Source: SIG701 sp045544955 (GTDB lineage Bacteria; Bacillota; Clostridia; Oscillospirales; CAG-272). From it: 50,620 nucleotides of DNA. The stretch is taken from NCBI GenBank assembly GCA_045544955.1, contig JAZPZY010000053.1, forward strand, positions 1-50,620, written 5' to 3'. Positions 1-7,189 of this stretch are shown piece after piece. Both the position numbers and the translations under genes were made by a program. Within the stretch, counting starts at the first letter, position 1; every line of letters begins with the position of its first letter. The notes beneath the pieces are model-generated. The model was not told where the DNA came from. It saw only the letters and a list, made by a program, of their open reading frames with translations, and did not search any database.

Positions 1-15
1 TTCCCCGTGTGCCGA

Positions 16-62
16 TAAGACAGTAATTCCGTAAAAATCATAATTTTACGGCATCTGTCTTA
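16..62. repeat. Long imperfect stem-loop at the left edge
   Basis: Arms TAAGACAG (16-23) and CTGTCTTA (55-62) plus an inner stem CCGTAAAA (29-36) with TTTTACGG (44-51), separated by a small internal loop. It overlaps the candidate left inverted repeat of the element. It could be a recombinase-associated end structure or an attenuator for an upstream gene outside the window. Confidence 0.5.
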
Positions 63-83
63 CAGGATTGGAAAACAGCTACG

Positions 84-126
84 AAAAGAACGATGTCGAG
101 TCGAAAGACTTAACATCGTTCTTTTT
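84..126 (+). terminator. Intrinsic terminator
   Basis: AAGAACGATGT (86-96) pairs with ACATCGTTCTT (113-123) and is followed by a run of Ts to 126. It should end a transcript entering from the left edge, before the small gene at 161. Confidence 0.7.
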
Positions 127-160
127 CTATCTCAAAACATAAAATCACGGAGGATTTACT

Positions 161-409
161 ATGGAGCGTCTATTATCATGCAAGTTTAACTTTGACACGG
201 TCTGCGTGGAGCTGAAGTTCTCAGACGGCACTATGATTGCCATTGATACCATTGCGGTTGAAAACGAGGTGGCATACAATATGTATCAGCGGTCAGAGCT
301 TGACTATCTTATCTACAATGACCCAATGGCATACGCTGATTTGATACTGGGTGGCAACCCCGAAGCCTATCTCAAAGCTGTAACAGAATACAAAACTTTT
401 GAAAACTGA
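161..409 (+). CDS. Small DUF6061-like protein of mobile elements
   Basis: An 82-residue protein without signal peptide or membrane segment. The ATG follows GGAGG with good spacing (150-154). The sequence has a beta-rich start (CKFNFDTVCVELKFSDGT), then an acidic helical half with YLIYNDPMAYADLIL. I recognise it as resembling the small DUF6061-type proteins that accompany conjugative or mobilisable elements of gut Firmicutes; no biochemical function is known to me. A stem-loop (419-448: GCCCG/CGGGC with inner GGGA/TCCC) lies just after the stop and may end the transcript, although it lacks a T-run. The next gene has its own promoter, so this one is probably a single-gene unit. Confidence 0.7.
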   Translation: MERLLSCKFNFDTVCVELKFSDGTMIAIDTIAVENEVAYNMYQRSELDYLIYNDPMAYADLILGGNPEAYLKAVTEYKTFEN

Positions 410-497
410 ACTCATTTTGCCCGTGGGAGTAGCAATATCCCTGCGGGCATAATTCTATTGGACAGTCGATAAATGAAACCTATTCGTAAATTTCTAT

Positions 498-546
498 TTA
501 CCATTTTAGAAAATCTATTGAAAATGGTAAGAATTTGTGGTATAAT
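498..546 (+). promoter_or_regulatory. Strong sigma-A promoter with overlapping 10-bp inverted repeat (candidate operator)
   Basis: The -35 TTGAAA (518-523), 17-base spacer and -10 TATAAT (541-546) match the vegetative consensus closely. A perfect inverted repeat TTACCATTTT (498-507) / AAAATGGTAA (521-530) with 13 bases between the arms covers the -35 box and part of the spacer, the right place for a repressor operator. It drives the ATPase gene at 569. Confidence 0.7.
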
Positions 547-568
547 ACTTATTGTGAGGTGATGCGCC

Positions 569-1759
569 ATGAAACTTATAGCTCGAAATCAATATTTAGA
601 AAAACTTATCAACGTTATCGGCACTCCGGATATTAAGGTCATCACAGGTGTTCGCCGTAGCGGAAAATCTAAGTTGCTTGAAGCATTTAAGAATCATATC
701 GAGCAGAACGTGCCCGACCACAACATCATTCAAATCAACTTCAACTTACCGGAGTTTGACCATCTGCTTGAATACAGACCTTTATACGACTTTATCAATT
801 CGCAGTATGTGGCAGGTAAAGAGAACTTTGTTTTGATTGATGAAGTCCAGATGTGTACCGATTTTGAGAAAGCAATCAACGGTCTGCACGCATCTGAAAA
901 ATTCGATATCTATATTACAGGCTCAAATGCTTTTCTTTTGAGTTCTGACCTTGCTACGCTGTTTACAGGAAGAACATTTGAAATCAAGGTTTTCCCGTTC
1001 TCGTTCAGCGAATATATGCAATATTTTGGTTACAGCGACAAGTATACTGCCGTTGACAAGTATATGATTGAGGGCGGCATGGCTGGCTCATATCTCTATA
1101 AAGATCAAGAAGCCAAATATGATTACATTGCCGATGTTTTCAATACCTTAATTGTCCGTGATATTCGCAAGAAATATAAAATCCGTAATATGCAGTTGAT
1201 GGACAGGCTTGTGGATTTCCTTATGGACAATATCTCTAATCTGACCTCGGCACGAAACATCACAAATACATTCAGCGGCTTAAAGGAGAAGGTCAACCAT
1301 GTTACCATTAGCTCGTATATTCAGTATTTGTGCAATGCCTTTGCCTTTTACAAAGTCCGCAGATATGACATCAAAGGCAAAAAGTATCTTTCCAGCAACG
1401 ACAAGTATTATCTGAGCGACCATACCTTCCGCTATGCCAAGCTCGGCACGAAAAATATGGACTATGGCAGAATCCTTGAAAACGTGGTTGCAATAGAACT
1501 ACTCCGCAGAGGGTATGAGGTCTATGTCGGTGTGCTTTACAAGAAAGAAATCGACTTTGTTGCTATTAAGCGCAACGAGAAGATTTATATACAGGTTTCT
1601 GACAACATCAGCGATGACAAGACTTTTGAACGTGAGGTTTCGCCGTTGCTTCAAATTAAGGATGCCTATCCCAAGATGGTGATTGCTCGCACTCGACACG
1701 ATGAGTATCAGTATGAGGGAGTAAGAATTGTTGATATTGCGGATTGGCTGCTTAATTGA
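569..1759 (+). CDS. AAA family ATPase with C-terminal DUF4143 domain
   Basis: A 396-residue soluble ATPase. Walker A is GVRRSGKS (residues 27-34), Walker B FVLIDE (87-92), followed by a sensor-like ITGSNAF segment and the FTGRTFEIKVFPFSFSEY stretch typical of the AAA_14/DUF4143 family. The C-terminal third (DUF4143) contains GRILENVVAIELLRRG, then KEIDFV and YIQV, resembling a PD-(D/E)XK nuclease-like fold. Family size is about 380-450, so it is full length. It starts with ATG after GAGGTG and has its own promoter (518-546). The family is common in bacteria and archaea but its physiological job is unclear; proximity to McrBC makes defence or element maintenance possible, but this is inference only. 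Confidence 0.85.
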   Translation: MKLIARNQYLEKLINVIGTPDIKVITGVRRSGKSKLLEAFKNHIEQNVPDHNIIQINFNLPEFDHLLEYRPLYDFINSQYVAGKENFVLIDEVQMCTDFEKAINGLHASEKFDIYITGSNAFLLSSDLATLFTGRTFEIKVFPFSFSEYMQYFGYSDKYTAVDKYMIEGGMAGSYLYKDQEAKYDYIADVFNTLIVRDIRKKYKIRNMQLMDRLVDFLMDNISNLTSARNITNTFSGLKEKVNHVTISSYIQYLCNAFAFYKVRRYDIKGKKYLSSNDKYYLSDHTFRYAKLGTKNMDYGRILENVVAIELLRRGYEVYVGVLYKKEIDFVAIKRNEKIYIQVSDNISDDKTFEREVSPLLQIKDAYPKMVIARTRHDEYQYEGVRIVDIADWLLN

Positions 1760-1775
1760 TTGCCAAAAATTGATT

Positions 1776-1781
1776 TATAAT
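1776..1781 (+). promoter_or_regulatory. Candidate -10 box before mcrB
   Basis: TATAAT lies 36 bases upstream of the mcrB ATG, but no good -35 sits at 16-18 bases; the nearest TTGATT gives a 14-base spacer. It could be a weak or activator-dependent promoter, or mcrB could be read through from the ATPase gene. Confidence 0.35.
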
Positions 1782-1817
1782 GATTTTGGAAAATAGAACA
1801 ATAAAGAAGGTGTAATT

Positions 1818-4001
1818 ATGGAAACGAAAGCGTATCTTGGTTGGGTGGATTTTTATATGGAATTGGCAGATAAACTGTTGCCATATAAAAACGATAGAAA
1901 AACACTTATTGAAAAAATAAAGGCTATTTATACCGCTATCAATATGCGCCTGCCGAAGTTGGAGGCGAACAATAACCTTGTTGATATTGATCCGTTTACG
2001 ATTTTTGGTCTTTTCAATAAAGGTATTACAAATGCCAACAGAATCTCCATTTTGCGGGGCTTCGCACAGGAATTTTCCGTTAAGGCATCCGTACCGGATT
2101 CTTTTGACGGAATCCCCGTGTTAAATAATATGGCGGCGACCTTTTATTACTTCATCGGAGATCGTCAAGAAAACGATATTGAAAACCTATGGCAAGTGTT
2201 TGTATCTGCTTTGGAATATGCAAATACGCACTCCGATAGCAGTAAAAAGGCATTTATAGCGGCGTATGATGTTGCATCACAGCAAAAGGGCGTTAAATGG
2301 AACTTGACGATGGCTCTCTACTGGATTCGTCCGTATGAATATATCAACTTGGATTCACGTAATCGGTGGTATATTTGCAATCCCGAAAATATGCCTGCTG
2401 ATTACATTGAAAGCATCGGAGCTTTTGAAGCTGTTCCTACTGGTGCGGAGTATCTTGCCATTGTAGACAAAAGTCGTACAGTTCTTGAAAAAGGCAGCTA
2501 TCGCTATAAAAACTTCCCCGAACTGTCTTATTACGCATGGGTTATTTCCGAACAGGTAAATGAGGAAAACCGTGCCGCAGCAGTTGAAAATACCCGTGTA
2601 AATGCAGGCGAAGCAATTGGCGATAAAGATGTCCATACTGTCCATTATTGGATTTACACTCCCGGCTATGGTGCGTCTATGTGGGATAATTTCCATGAAA
2701 ACGGAGTAATGGCGATTGCCCGTGAATATATTGGCGATTTATCTCAATATGCATCCAGAACTGAAATGCAAAAAGCAATGCAAGAGCATTATGAGAAAAA
2801 TCCTGACCCCACGGTGGGTGCTACGAGTTTTAAGAGCGCATCTTTGGAAACATGGCAATTTGTTCACGAATTGAAGCCTGGTGATGTGATTTTTGCCAAA
2901 AGAGGCAAGCATACCATCATTGGTAGGGGCATTGTAACCTCCGAATACTACTATGATGAGAGTTATTCTGACGAATACAGAAACCTCAGAAAAGTAAATT
3001 GGACACATAAAGGTGAATGGGAGCATCCCGGCAACGCAATTACCAAGGTGTTAACGGATGTGACCTCATATACCGATTATGTCGAAGAAATCTCTGCTTT
3101 GTTCGAGGATGAGGTATCTGGGGATATTGAAGAAGTAAAAATCGAATACCCGATTTATACCGCAGAAGATTTTCTCAGCGAAGTTTATATGAGCAGAAGC
3201 AACTATGATATTCTTTCCAACTTGCTCATTAACAAGAAGAATATCATTATGCAAGGTGCACCCGGTGTCGGTAAAACTTTTGCGGCAAAACGACTTGCTT
3301 ACTCCATGATGGGTGTCAAGGATCCGAGCAGAGTTATGATGGTGCAATTCCACCAGAGCTACAGCTACGAAGATTTCATTATGGGATTTAGACCTGCATC
3401 AACAGGTTTTGAATTGAAAAAAGGACCGTTTTATAGTTTCTGCAAAAAAGCCGAACTTGACCTTGAAAATGACTATTACTTCATCATTGATGAAGTCAAT
3501 CGTGGTAATTTGAGCAAAATTTTCGGTGAGCTCTTTATGCTCATTGAAAACGATAAGCGTGGTGTATCGTTGCAGCTTCTCTACTCGGACGAAAAATTCT
3601 CTGTTCCCGAAAATGTTTATATCATCGGCATGATGAATACGGCTGACCGAAGCCTTGCCATGTTGGATTATGCCCTCAGACGTCGCTTCGCTTTCTTTGA
3701 GTTTTCTCCGGCATTTGAAACGGATGGGTTCCGCCAGTATCGTCAAGAAAAAAACAATAAAAAATTCGATAGCCTTATTGCAACTATCGAAAAGCTAAAT
3801 ACTGCTATTGAAAATGATGAAACTCTTGGCAGAGGTTTCCGCATCGGTCACAGCTATTTCTGCACAGACAAAACCATTGATGATATGTGGTTAAACGCTG
3901 TGATTACATACGAAATTGTTCCTCTCTTGAATGAGTATTGGTTTGATGAACCAAGCAAAGTTCGGGATTGGGAATATACTCTGCGTGAGGCGATCCGATG
4001 A
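1818..4001 (+). CDS. mcrB: McrB-type GTPase/AAA+ restriction subunit with EVE-like domain
   Basis: A 727-residue motor subunit of a modification-dependent (type IV) restriction system. The N-terminal ~270 residues are helical and unassigned. Residues about 272-420 (starting YWIYTPGYGASMWDNF, with KPGDVIFAKRG and WEHPGNAITKVL) look like an EVE/YTH-type domain, the fold used to read modified bases. The AAA+ module follows: Walker A GAPGVGKT (480-487), Walker B with IIDEVNRG (~553-562), and the McrB signature MNTADRS (~606-613). In characterised systems McrB hexamers hydrolyse GTP and drive the McrC nuclease. ATG is preceded by AAGGTG; the stop overlaps mcrC by 4 bases, so the two are translationally coupled. 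The EVE-like assignment is by pattern only. Confidence 0.88.
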   Translation: METKAYLGWVDFYMELADKLLPYKNDRKTLIEKIKAIYTAINMRLPKLEANNNLVDIDPFTIFGLFNKGITNANRISILRGFAQEFSVKASVPDSFDGIPVLNNMAATFYYFIGDRQENDIENLWQVFVSALEYANTHSDSSKKAFIAAYDVASQQKGVKWNLTMALYWIRPYEYINLDSRNRWYICNPENMPADYIESIGAFEAVPTGAEYLAIVDKSRTVLEKGSYRYKNFPELSYYAWVISEQVNEENRAAAVENTRVNAGEAIGDKDVHTVHYWIYTPGYGASMWDNFHENGVMAIAREYIGDLSQYASRTEMQKAMQEHYEKNPDPTVGATSFKSASLETWQFVHELKPGDVIFAKRGKHTIIGRGIVTSEYYYDESYSDEYRNLRKVNWTHKGEWEHPGNAITKVLTDVTSYTDYVEEISALFEDEVSGDIEEVKIEYPIYTAEDFLSEVYMSRSNYDILSNLLINKKNIIMQGAPGVGKTFAAKRLAYSMMGVKDPSRVMMVQFHQSYSYEDFIMGFRPASTGFELKKGPFYSFCKKAELDLENDYYFIIDEVNRGNLSKIFGELFMLIENDKRGVSLQLLYSDEKFSVPENVYIIGMMNTADRSLAMLDYALRRRFAFFEFSPAFETDGFRQYRQEKNNKKFDSLIATIEKLNTAIENDETLGRGFRIGHSYFCTDKTIDDMWLNAVITYEIVPLLNEYWFDEPSKVRDWEYTLREAIR

Positions 4002-5020
4002 TTCGGATTCAAAACATCTATCATATGCTTGCATACGCTTTTCAAATTTTGAGAGAACAAGGGTATGCAAACTGTGGTACAGAAGAATTTGAAAATACCG
4101 CAGACCTGTTATCTGCCATTCTTGCAAAAGGCGTAACTGTGCAAATCAAGCGTGGTCTTGGTCGCACATATATCGAAGAAACAGAGCCGCTGAGTTGTTT
4201 GCGAGGCAAGATCAATGTTACAGAATCCATCAAGCAGCAGACCGTTATAAAGCAGCAGTTGGTCTGTACCTATGATGAATTTTCGGTTGATTCTTACATG
4301 AATCGCATTTTGAAAACCACAATGGAATTGCTTCTACGATATGACATCCCAAAAGCAAGAAAAAAGGAATTGCGGAATTTGCTACTCTATTTTAAGGATG
4401 TTGGAACGCTTGATATTTATAGCATAAATTGGAGCTTCCGTTTCAACCGCAATAACCAAAGTTATCAAATGTTGATGTCGGTCTGCTATCTTATCATCAA
4501 AGGATTGTTACAGACAACCGCCGATGGCTCTGTAAAGCTGATGCAGTTTTTGGACGAGCAGCGGATGTGCCGCTTGTATGAGAAATTTATTCTTGAATAT
4601 TTCAGAAAACATTATCCGCAGATAAAAACAGCTGCATCTCAAATTGGTTGGGCGTTGGATGATGGAATAAGCGCAATGTTGCCTACAATGCAATCCGACA
4701 TTATGCTAACCTATGGAAACAAATCGCTTATCATTGATGCAAAATACTACGGGCATACCACACAGAGGCAATACGATGTGAACACGCTCCACTCGAACAA
4801 CCTATATCAAATTTTCACTTATGTCAAAAACAAAGCGGTGTCGGGTGGAAAGGTATCAGGTATGCTGCTGTATGCCAAAACGGATGAAGCAATACAACCT
4901 AACAATACCTACATGATGAGTGGCAATAAAATCAGCGTGAGGACGCTTGACTTGGATTGTGAGTTTTCCAAGATTGCAAATCAGCTGAATGGTATTGCAG
5001 ATACCTTCATGGATGAATAG
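3998..5020 (+). CDS. mcrC: McrC-type restriction endonuclease subunit
   Basis: A 340-residue partner of McrB. It begins with the McrC-like NIYHMLAYAF segment and carries a PD-(D/E)XK nuclease core in the C-terminal half: an acidic residue in MQSDIML (~234), then DAKYY (~247-251). In the known system McrC stimulates McrB GTP hydrolysis and cuts DNA near methylated or otherwise modified bases. Length is normal for the family. The start ATG overlaps the mcrB stop (ATGA), so expression is coupled. The next gene starts 15 bases later on the same strand with its own ribosome site, suggesting a three-gene unit. Confidence 0.9.
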   Translation: MIRIQNIYHMLAYAFQILREQGYANCGTEEFENTADLLSAILAKGVTVQIKRGLGRTYIEETEPLSCLRGKINVTESIKQQTVIKQQLVCTYDEFSVDSYMNRILKTTMELLLRYDIPKARKKELRNLLLYFKDVGTLDIYSINWSFRFNRNNQSYQMLMSVCYLIIKGLLQTTADGSVKLMQFLDEQRMCRLYEKFILEYFRKHYPQIKTAASQIGWALDDGISAMLPTMQSDIMLTYGNKSLIIDAKYYGHTTQRQYDVNTLHSNNLYQIFTYVKNKAVSGGKVSGMLLYAKTDEAIQPNNTYMMSGNKISVRTLDLDCEFSKIANQLNGIADTFMDE

Positions 5021-5035
5021 AAGCGAGGTGATTTT

Positions 5036-5596
5036 ATGGCAATGGATGGTCTTTATATATCAGGCTATTTTAGCGACGATGACAAATTGATGTTAGATAA
5101 TTATGCAGATGAATTGCACTCTAAAAACGTTCCTTTTTATGTCAGAAATCTTTCTGACACAATAATGCAATCTGCATTTGACTTTGCAGACTTTGAGTTG
5201 ATTGCCGTTGCATACGAGGTGTTACAACAATTCATCCTTAACGGCGGATATGATGTAACAAAATATTTTTTCAAAAAGCTGTGGTGGAATATTACTAAGA
5301 ACCGTGAGAGCAATATACCTTTTACGATTTCTATTGAAGGCATACCGACCGCGAATGGTTCTGAAACAATAAAGTGCAAAACTCAAGGTCAACTGTCAGA
5401 CGAGCAAAAAGAAAAGGTGTTGGATAAAACTTTTTCTTTGGCATCGCAAATTGAAAAACATCAATATCAGTTAATGGAAAAGAATCAATACTACGCCGCT
5501 TTAAGTGGACATCTGTTCAGATATGATCTGTCAGATGAGGAGCTGCATGAAATAGATATTGTTGCAGAAGTGAAAAAGAAATCAGAGGAAAAATAA
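5036..5596 (+). CDS. Unknown protein linked to McrBC
   Basis: A 186-residue protein I do not recognise. It begins 15 bases after mcrC with GCGAGGTG as ribosome site. The N-terminal 45 residues have an alternating pattern (GLYISGYF, then NVPFYVRNLSD), followed by a partly hydrophobic middle (FELIAVAYEVLQQFI, then a KLWWNI segment) and a charged, probably helical C-terminal half ending in lysine/glutamate repeats. No signal peptide and no clear catalytic motif. Position and spacing suggest co-transcription with mcrBC, so it may be an accessory or regulatory subunit or an effector. Codon use resembles its neighbours in the element. Confidence 0.75.
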   Translation: MAMDGLYISGYFSDDDKLMLDNYADELHSKNVPFYVRNLSDTIMQSAFDFADFELIAVAYEVLQQFILNGGYDVTKYFFKKLWWNITKNRESNIPFTISIEGIPTANGSETIKCKTQGQLSDEQKEKVLDKTFSLASQIEKHQYQLMEKNQYYAALSGHLFRYDLSDEELHEIDIVAEVKKKSEEK

Positions 5597-5941
5597 CACT
5601 TACGTTGTTTATCAGCACCAACAGTGCGTAGCCAATTTCTCTGAAATTGTTAAAGGGCTTGGGATGTTTCCCAACAAGTACGCACGAGTGGGTACCTCGA
5701 TGCATTGCTTGCCAGGTATGTTTCAACATAACGGCAAAAATGCAAAGTGGGTACCGTCGTGCCCTGCTTGCTACAGATGATTACATCTTAGCAAGCAAAT
5801 CAAAGATTTTTAGTTTTTCGCAAAATCGGTAAAGCTGATTTTTGCAAAAATCGCAGAGTGTACATACACCTGCTGTGCTTGCTATTCTTAAAAACCATAA
5901 CAGGCACATCAAAACTAATTAAATGAACTGGAGGTGTTGTA
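5597..5941. repeat. 345-base non-coding stretch with related repeats and stem-loops
   Basis: Three related units are visible: one around 5688-5714 (GTGGGTACC ... TTGCTTGCCA), one at 5741-5773 (GCAAAAATGCAAAGTGGGTACC ... TGCTTGCTA) and one at 5844-5886 (GCAAAAATCGCAGAGTGTAC ... TGTGCTTGCTA). A strong stem-loop spans 5765-5797: TGCTTGCTA with TAGCAAGCA, extended by AGATG/CATCT with a 1-base bulge. A second lies at 5820-5845 (GCAAAATC/GATTTTTGC). A 61-codon open frame crosses the area but its content is that of the repeats, so I treat the stretch as non-coding. Weak similarity to the cluster before folT (CTGTGTACC ... GCTTGCTTGC). Confidence 0.5.
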
Positions 5942-6568
5942 ATGGATATTACAGGGCAAATTCTCAGCATTGCAGGTGCTTGCATTGTTAGTGCTGGCGG
6001 TATCGGTGCAATCATTATTGGTGTAATTAAATTTACATCAAACTCAATAGCCGATGCCCTTTCAAAAAAGTATGAGTTGAAACTAAATAAAGAATTGGAA
6101 TTATACAAAGCTGGTGTTGAAAATAAAATCTATATCAGTAAAACAAAATTTGACACTGAGTTCCAGCTATATCGCCAGCTGTCAAAATCTTTTACTAATA
6201 TGACCAAAGAGGTATCGCAGTTGTTTCCATCCTTCACAAAAGATGTTCGTGATGATTACGATAAATATAAACCTTTACATGACAAAGCGGTGGATGCAAT
6301 TATTTTAGCGCAAGATGAATTATGTGCAAGTGCAGCATTTATATCCGCTGACCTCTATGAAAAATTTGCTGAGATCGAAAAGCTTTGTAAACAGCAATTA
6401 AGTGATTTTCAAGATTTTAGGCTAAGACCTGATGCGGAAGAATATCGCAACGACTGCCGTGAGGCATTCCAAGAAACATATAAAAGAACTCGCGAAATAA
6501 ATGAAAAATTCAAAAGTCTTCTTGAAATTATGAGAGAATACATTTCAAGATTAGATGTCATTGAATAA
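5942..6568 (+). CDS. Membrane-anchored coiled-coil protein of unknown function
   Basis: 208 residues. Residues about 7-32 form one hydrophobic segment (ILSIAGACIVSAGGIGAIIIGVI) with no lipobox or cleavage site, so it is probably an N-terminal anchor. The remainder is long, charged and helical, including KYELKLNKELELYKAGVE and a KTKFDTEFQLYRQLSKSF stretch typical of coiled coils. ATG follows GGAGGTG (5931-5937). Similar single-anchor coiled-coil proteins occur in defence and mobile islands, but I cannot name a family or a role. A GC-rich stem-loop (6599-6614) follows the gene. Confidence 0.75.
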   Translation: MDITGQILSIAGACIVSAGGIGAIIIGVIKFTSNSIADALSKKYELKLNKELELYKAGVENKIYISKTKFDTEFQLYRQLSKSFTNMTKEVSQLFPSFTKDVRDDYDKYKPLHDKAVDAIILAQDELCASAAFISADLYEKFAEIEKLCKQQLSDFQDFRLRPDAEEYRNDCREAFQETYKRTREINEKFKSLLEIMREYISRLDVIE

Positions 6569-6598
6569 TGGCAAGAGCTATTTCCTTAAATGGAAATC

Positions 6599-6614
6599 GG
6601 CGGCAAGCGCCGCC
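6599..6614 (+). terminator. GC stem-loop after the coiled-coil gene
   Basis: GGCGGC (6599-6604) pairs with GCCGCC (6609-6614) over a 4-base loop AAGC. Only a weak T-run follows (TTGTCT), so termination is uncertain. Confidence 0.4.
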
Positions 6615-6627
6615 TTGTCTGCCCAAA

Positions 6628-6702
6628 AGCAAAACGGACGGACGCTGTCAATGGCGGCGAAGCCGTTCATCTTGACCGTTGACAGCGTTCGTCTGTTTTG
6701 CT
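6628..6702. repeat. 24-bp inverted repeat upstream of the recombinase operon
   Basis: Arms at 6628-6651 (begins AGCAAAACGGACGGACGC) and 6679-6702 pair over 24 positions; the only two differences would be G-U pairs in RNA, so the stem is continuous. The 27-base loop holds GGCGGCGAAGCCGTT. It sits 61 bases before the start of the two-gene recombinase unit and has no T-run. A regulatory RNA structure or recombination-related site is more likely than a terminator. Confidence 0.6.
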
Positions 6703-6763
6703 ATCCGAGCAATATTTGATTGAAGCGAATTGAATCGAATGAATGAAAAGGAGGCTTGACGAA

Positions 6764-7189
6764 GTGAGTTCAAAAATCAAAATGAGCGATATTCACGATG
6801 ACTGTGATGACGATATTATCGAACTGTCCGATGAGGAACTGAAAGAGATTTTAGCCGATGACGATTTTGACGATAGCGAGGAATATGGAGAAATCCATTC
6901 TTTCGTTTTCTCTAATCCCGATCCGTATGCCAAGGTCGAGCCTCGCCCCGATGATGCCCCCAAGCGTGATTTTACTTTTGATGAAAAGGGCAACATCGTT
7001 GTAAAAAATCCGTCTGCCTTTTGGTTGCCCAAGGTTGAAATCGTGGACGAGATTGGCGGCACAGAATACACAGTAACAGGTAGCTATGACGGAGAGGAAA
7101 CTCTCGACAAGAAACTCAAACGCATTATGGAGCAGAACGCCGCTGATGCTGCCGATGATGAATTAGGTATCACGGAGGATGACGAATGA
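6764..7189 (+). CDS. Small acidic protein paired with the recombinase
   Basis: 141 residues, very rich in Asp and Glu (DDCDDDIIELSDEELKEIL, then DDDFDDSEEYGE), soluble. The start is set at GTG 6764 because AAAAGGAGG (6746-6754) lies 9 bases before it; the in-frame ATG at 6743 would place that ribosome site inside the gene. The last codons overlap the recombinase start by 4 bases (ATGA), so the pair is translationally coupled. Acidic partners of this kind could act as recombination directionality factors, DNA mimics or regulators, but nothing in the sequence decides this. Confidence 0.72.
   Translation: MSSKIKMSDIHDDCDDDIIELSDEELKEILADDDFDDSEEYGEIHSFVFSNPDPYAKVEPRPDDAPKRDFTFDEKGNIVVKNPSAFWLPKVEIVDEIGGTEYTVTGSYDGEETLDKKLKRIMEQNAADAADDELGITEDDE

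Noticed and set aside
5647..5832. A 61-codon open frame in the element gap
   Set aside because: It is made of the repeat units and crosses a strong stem-loop; no ribosome site.
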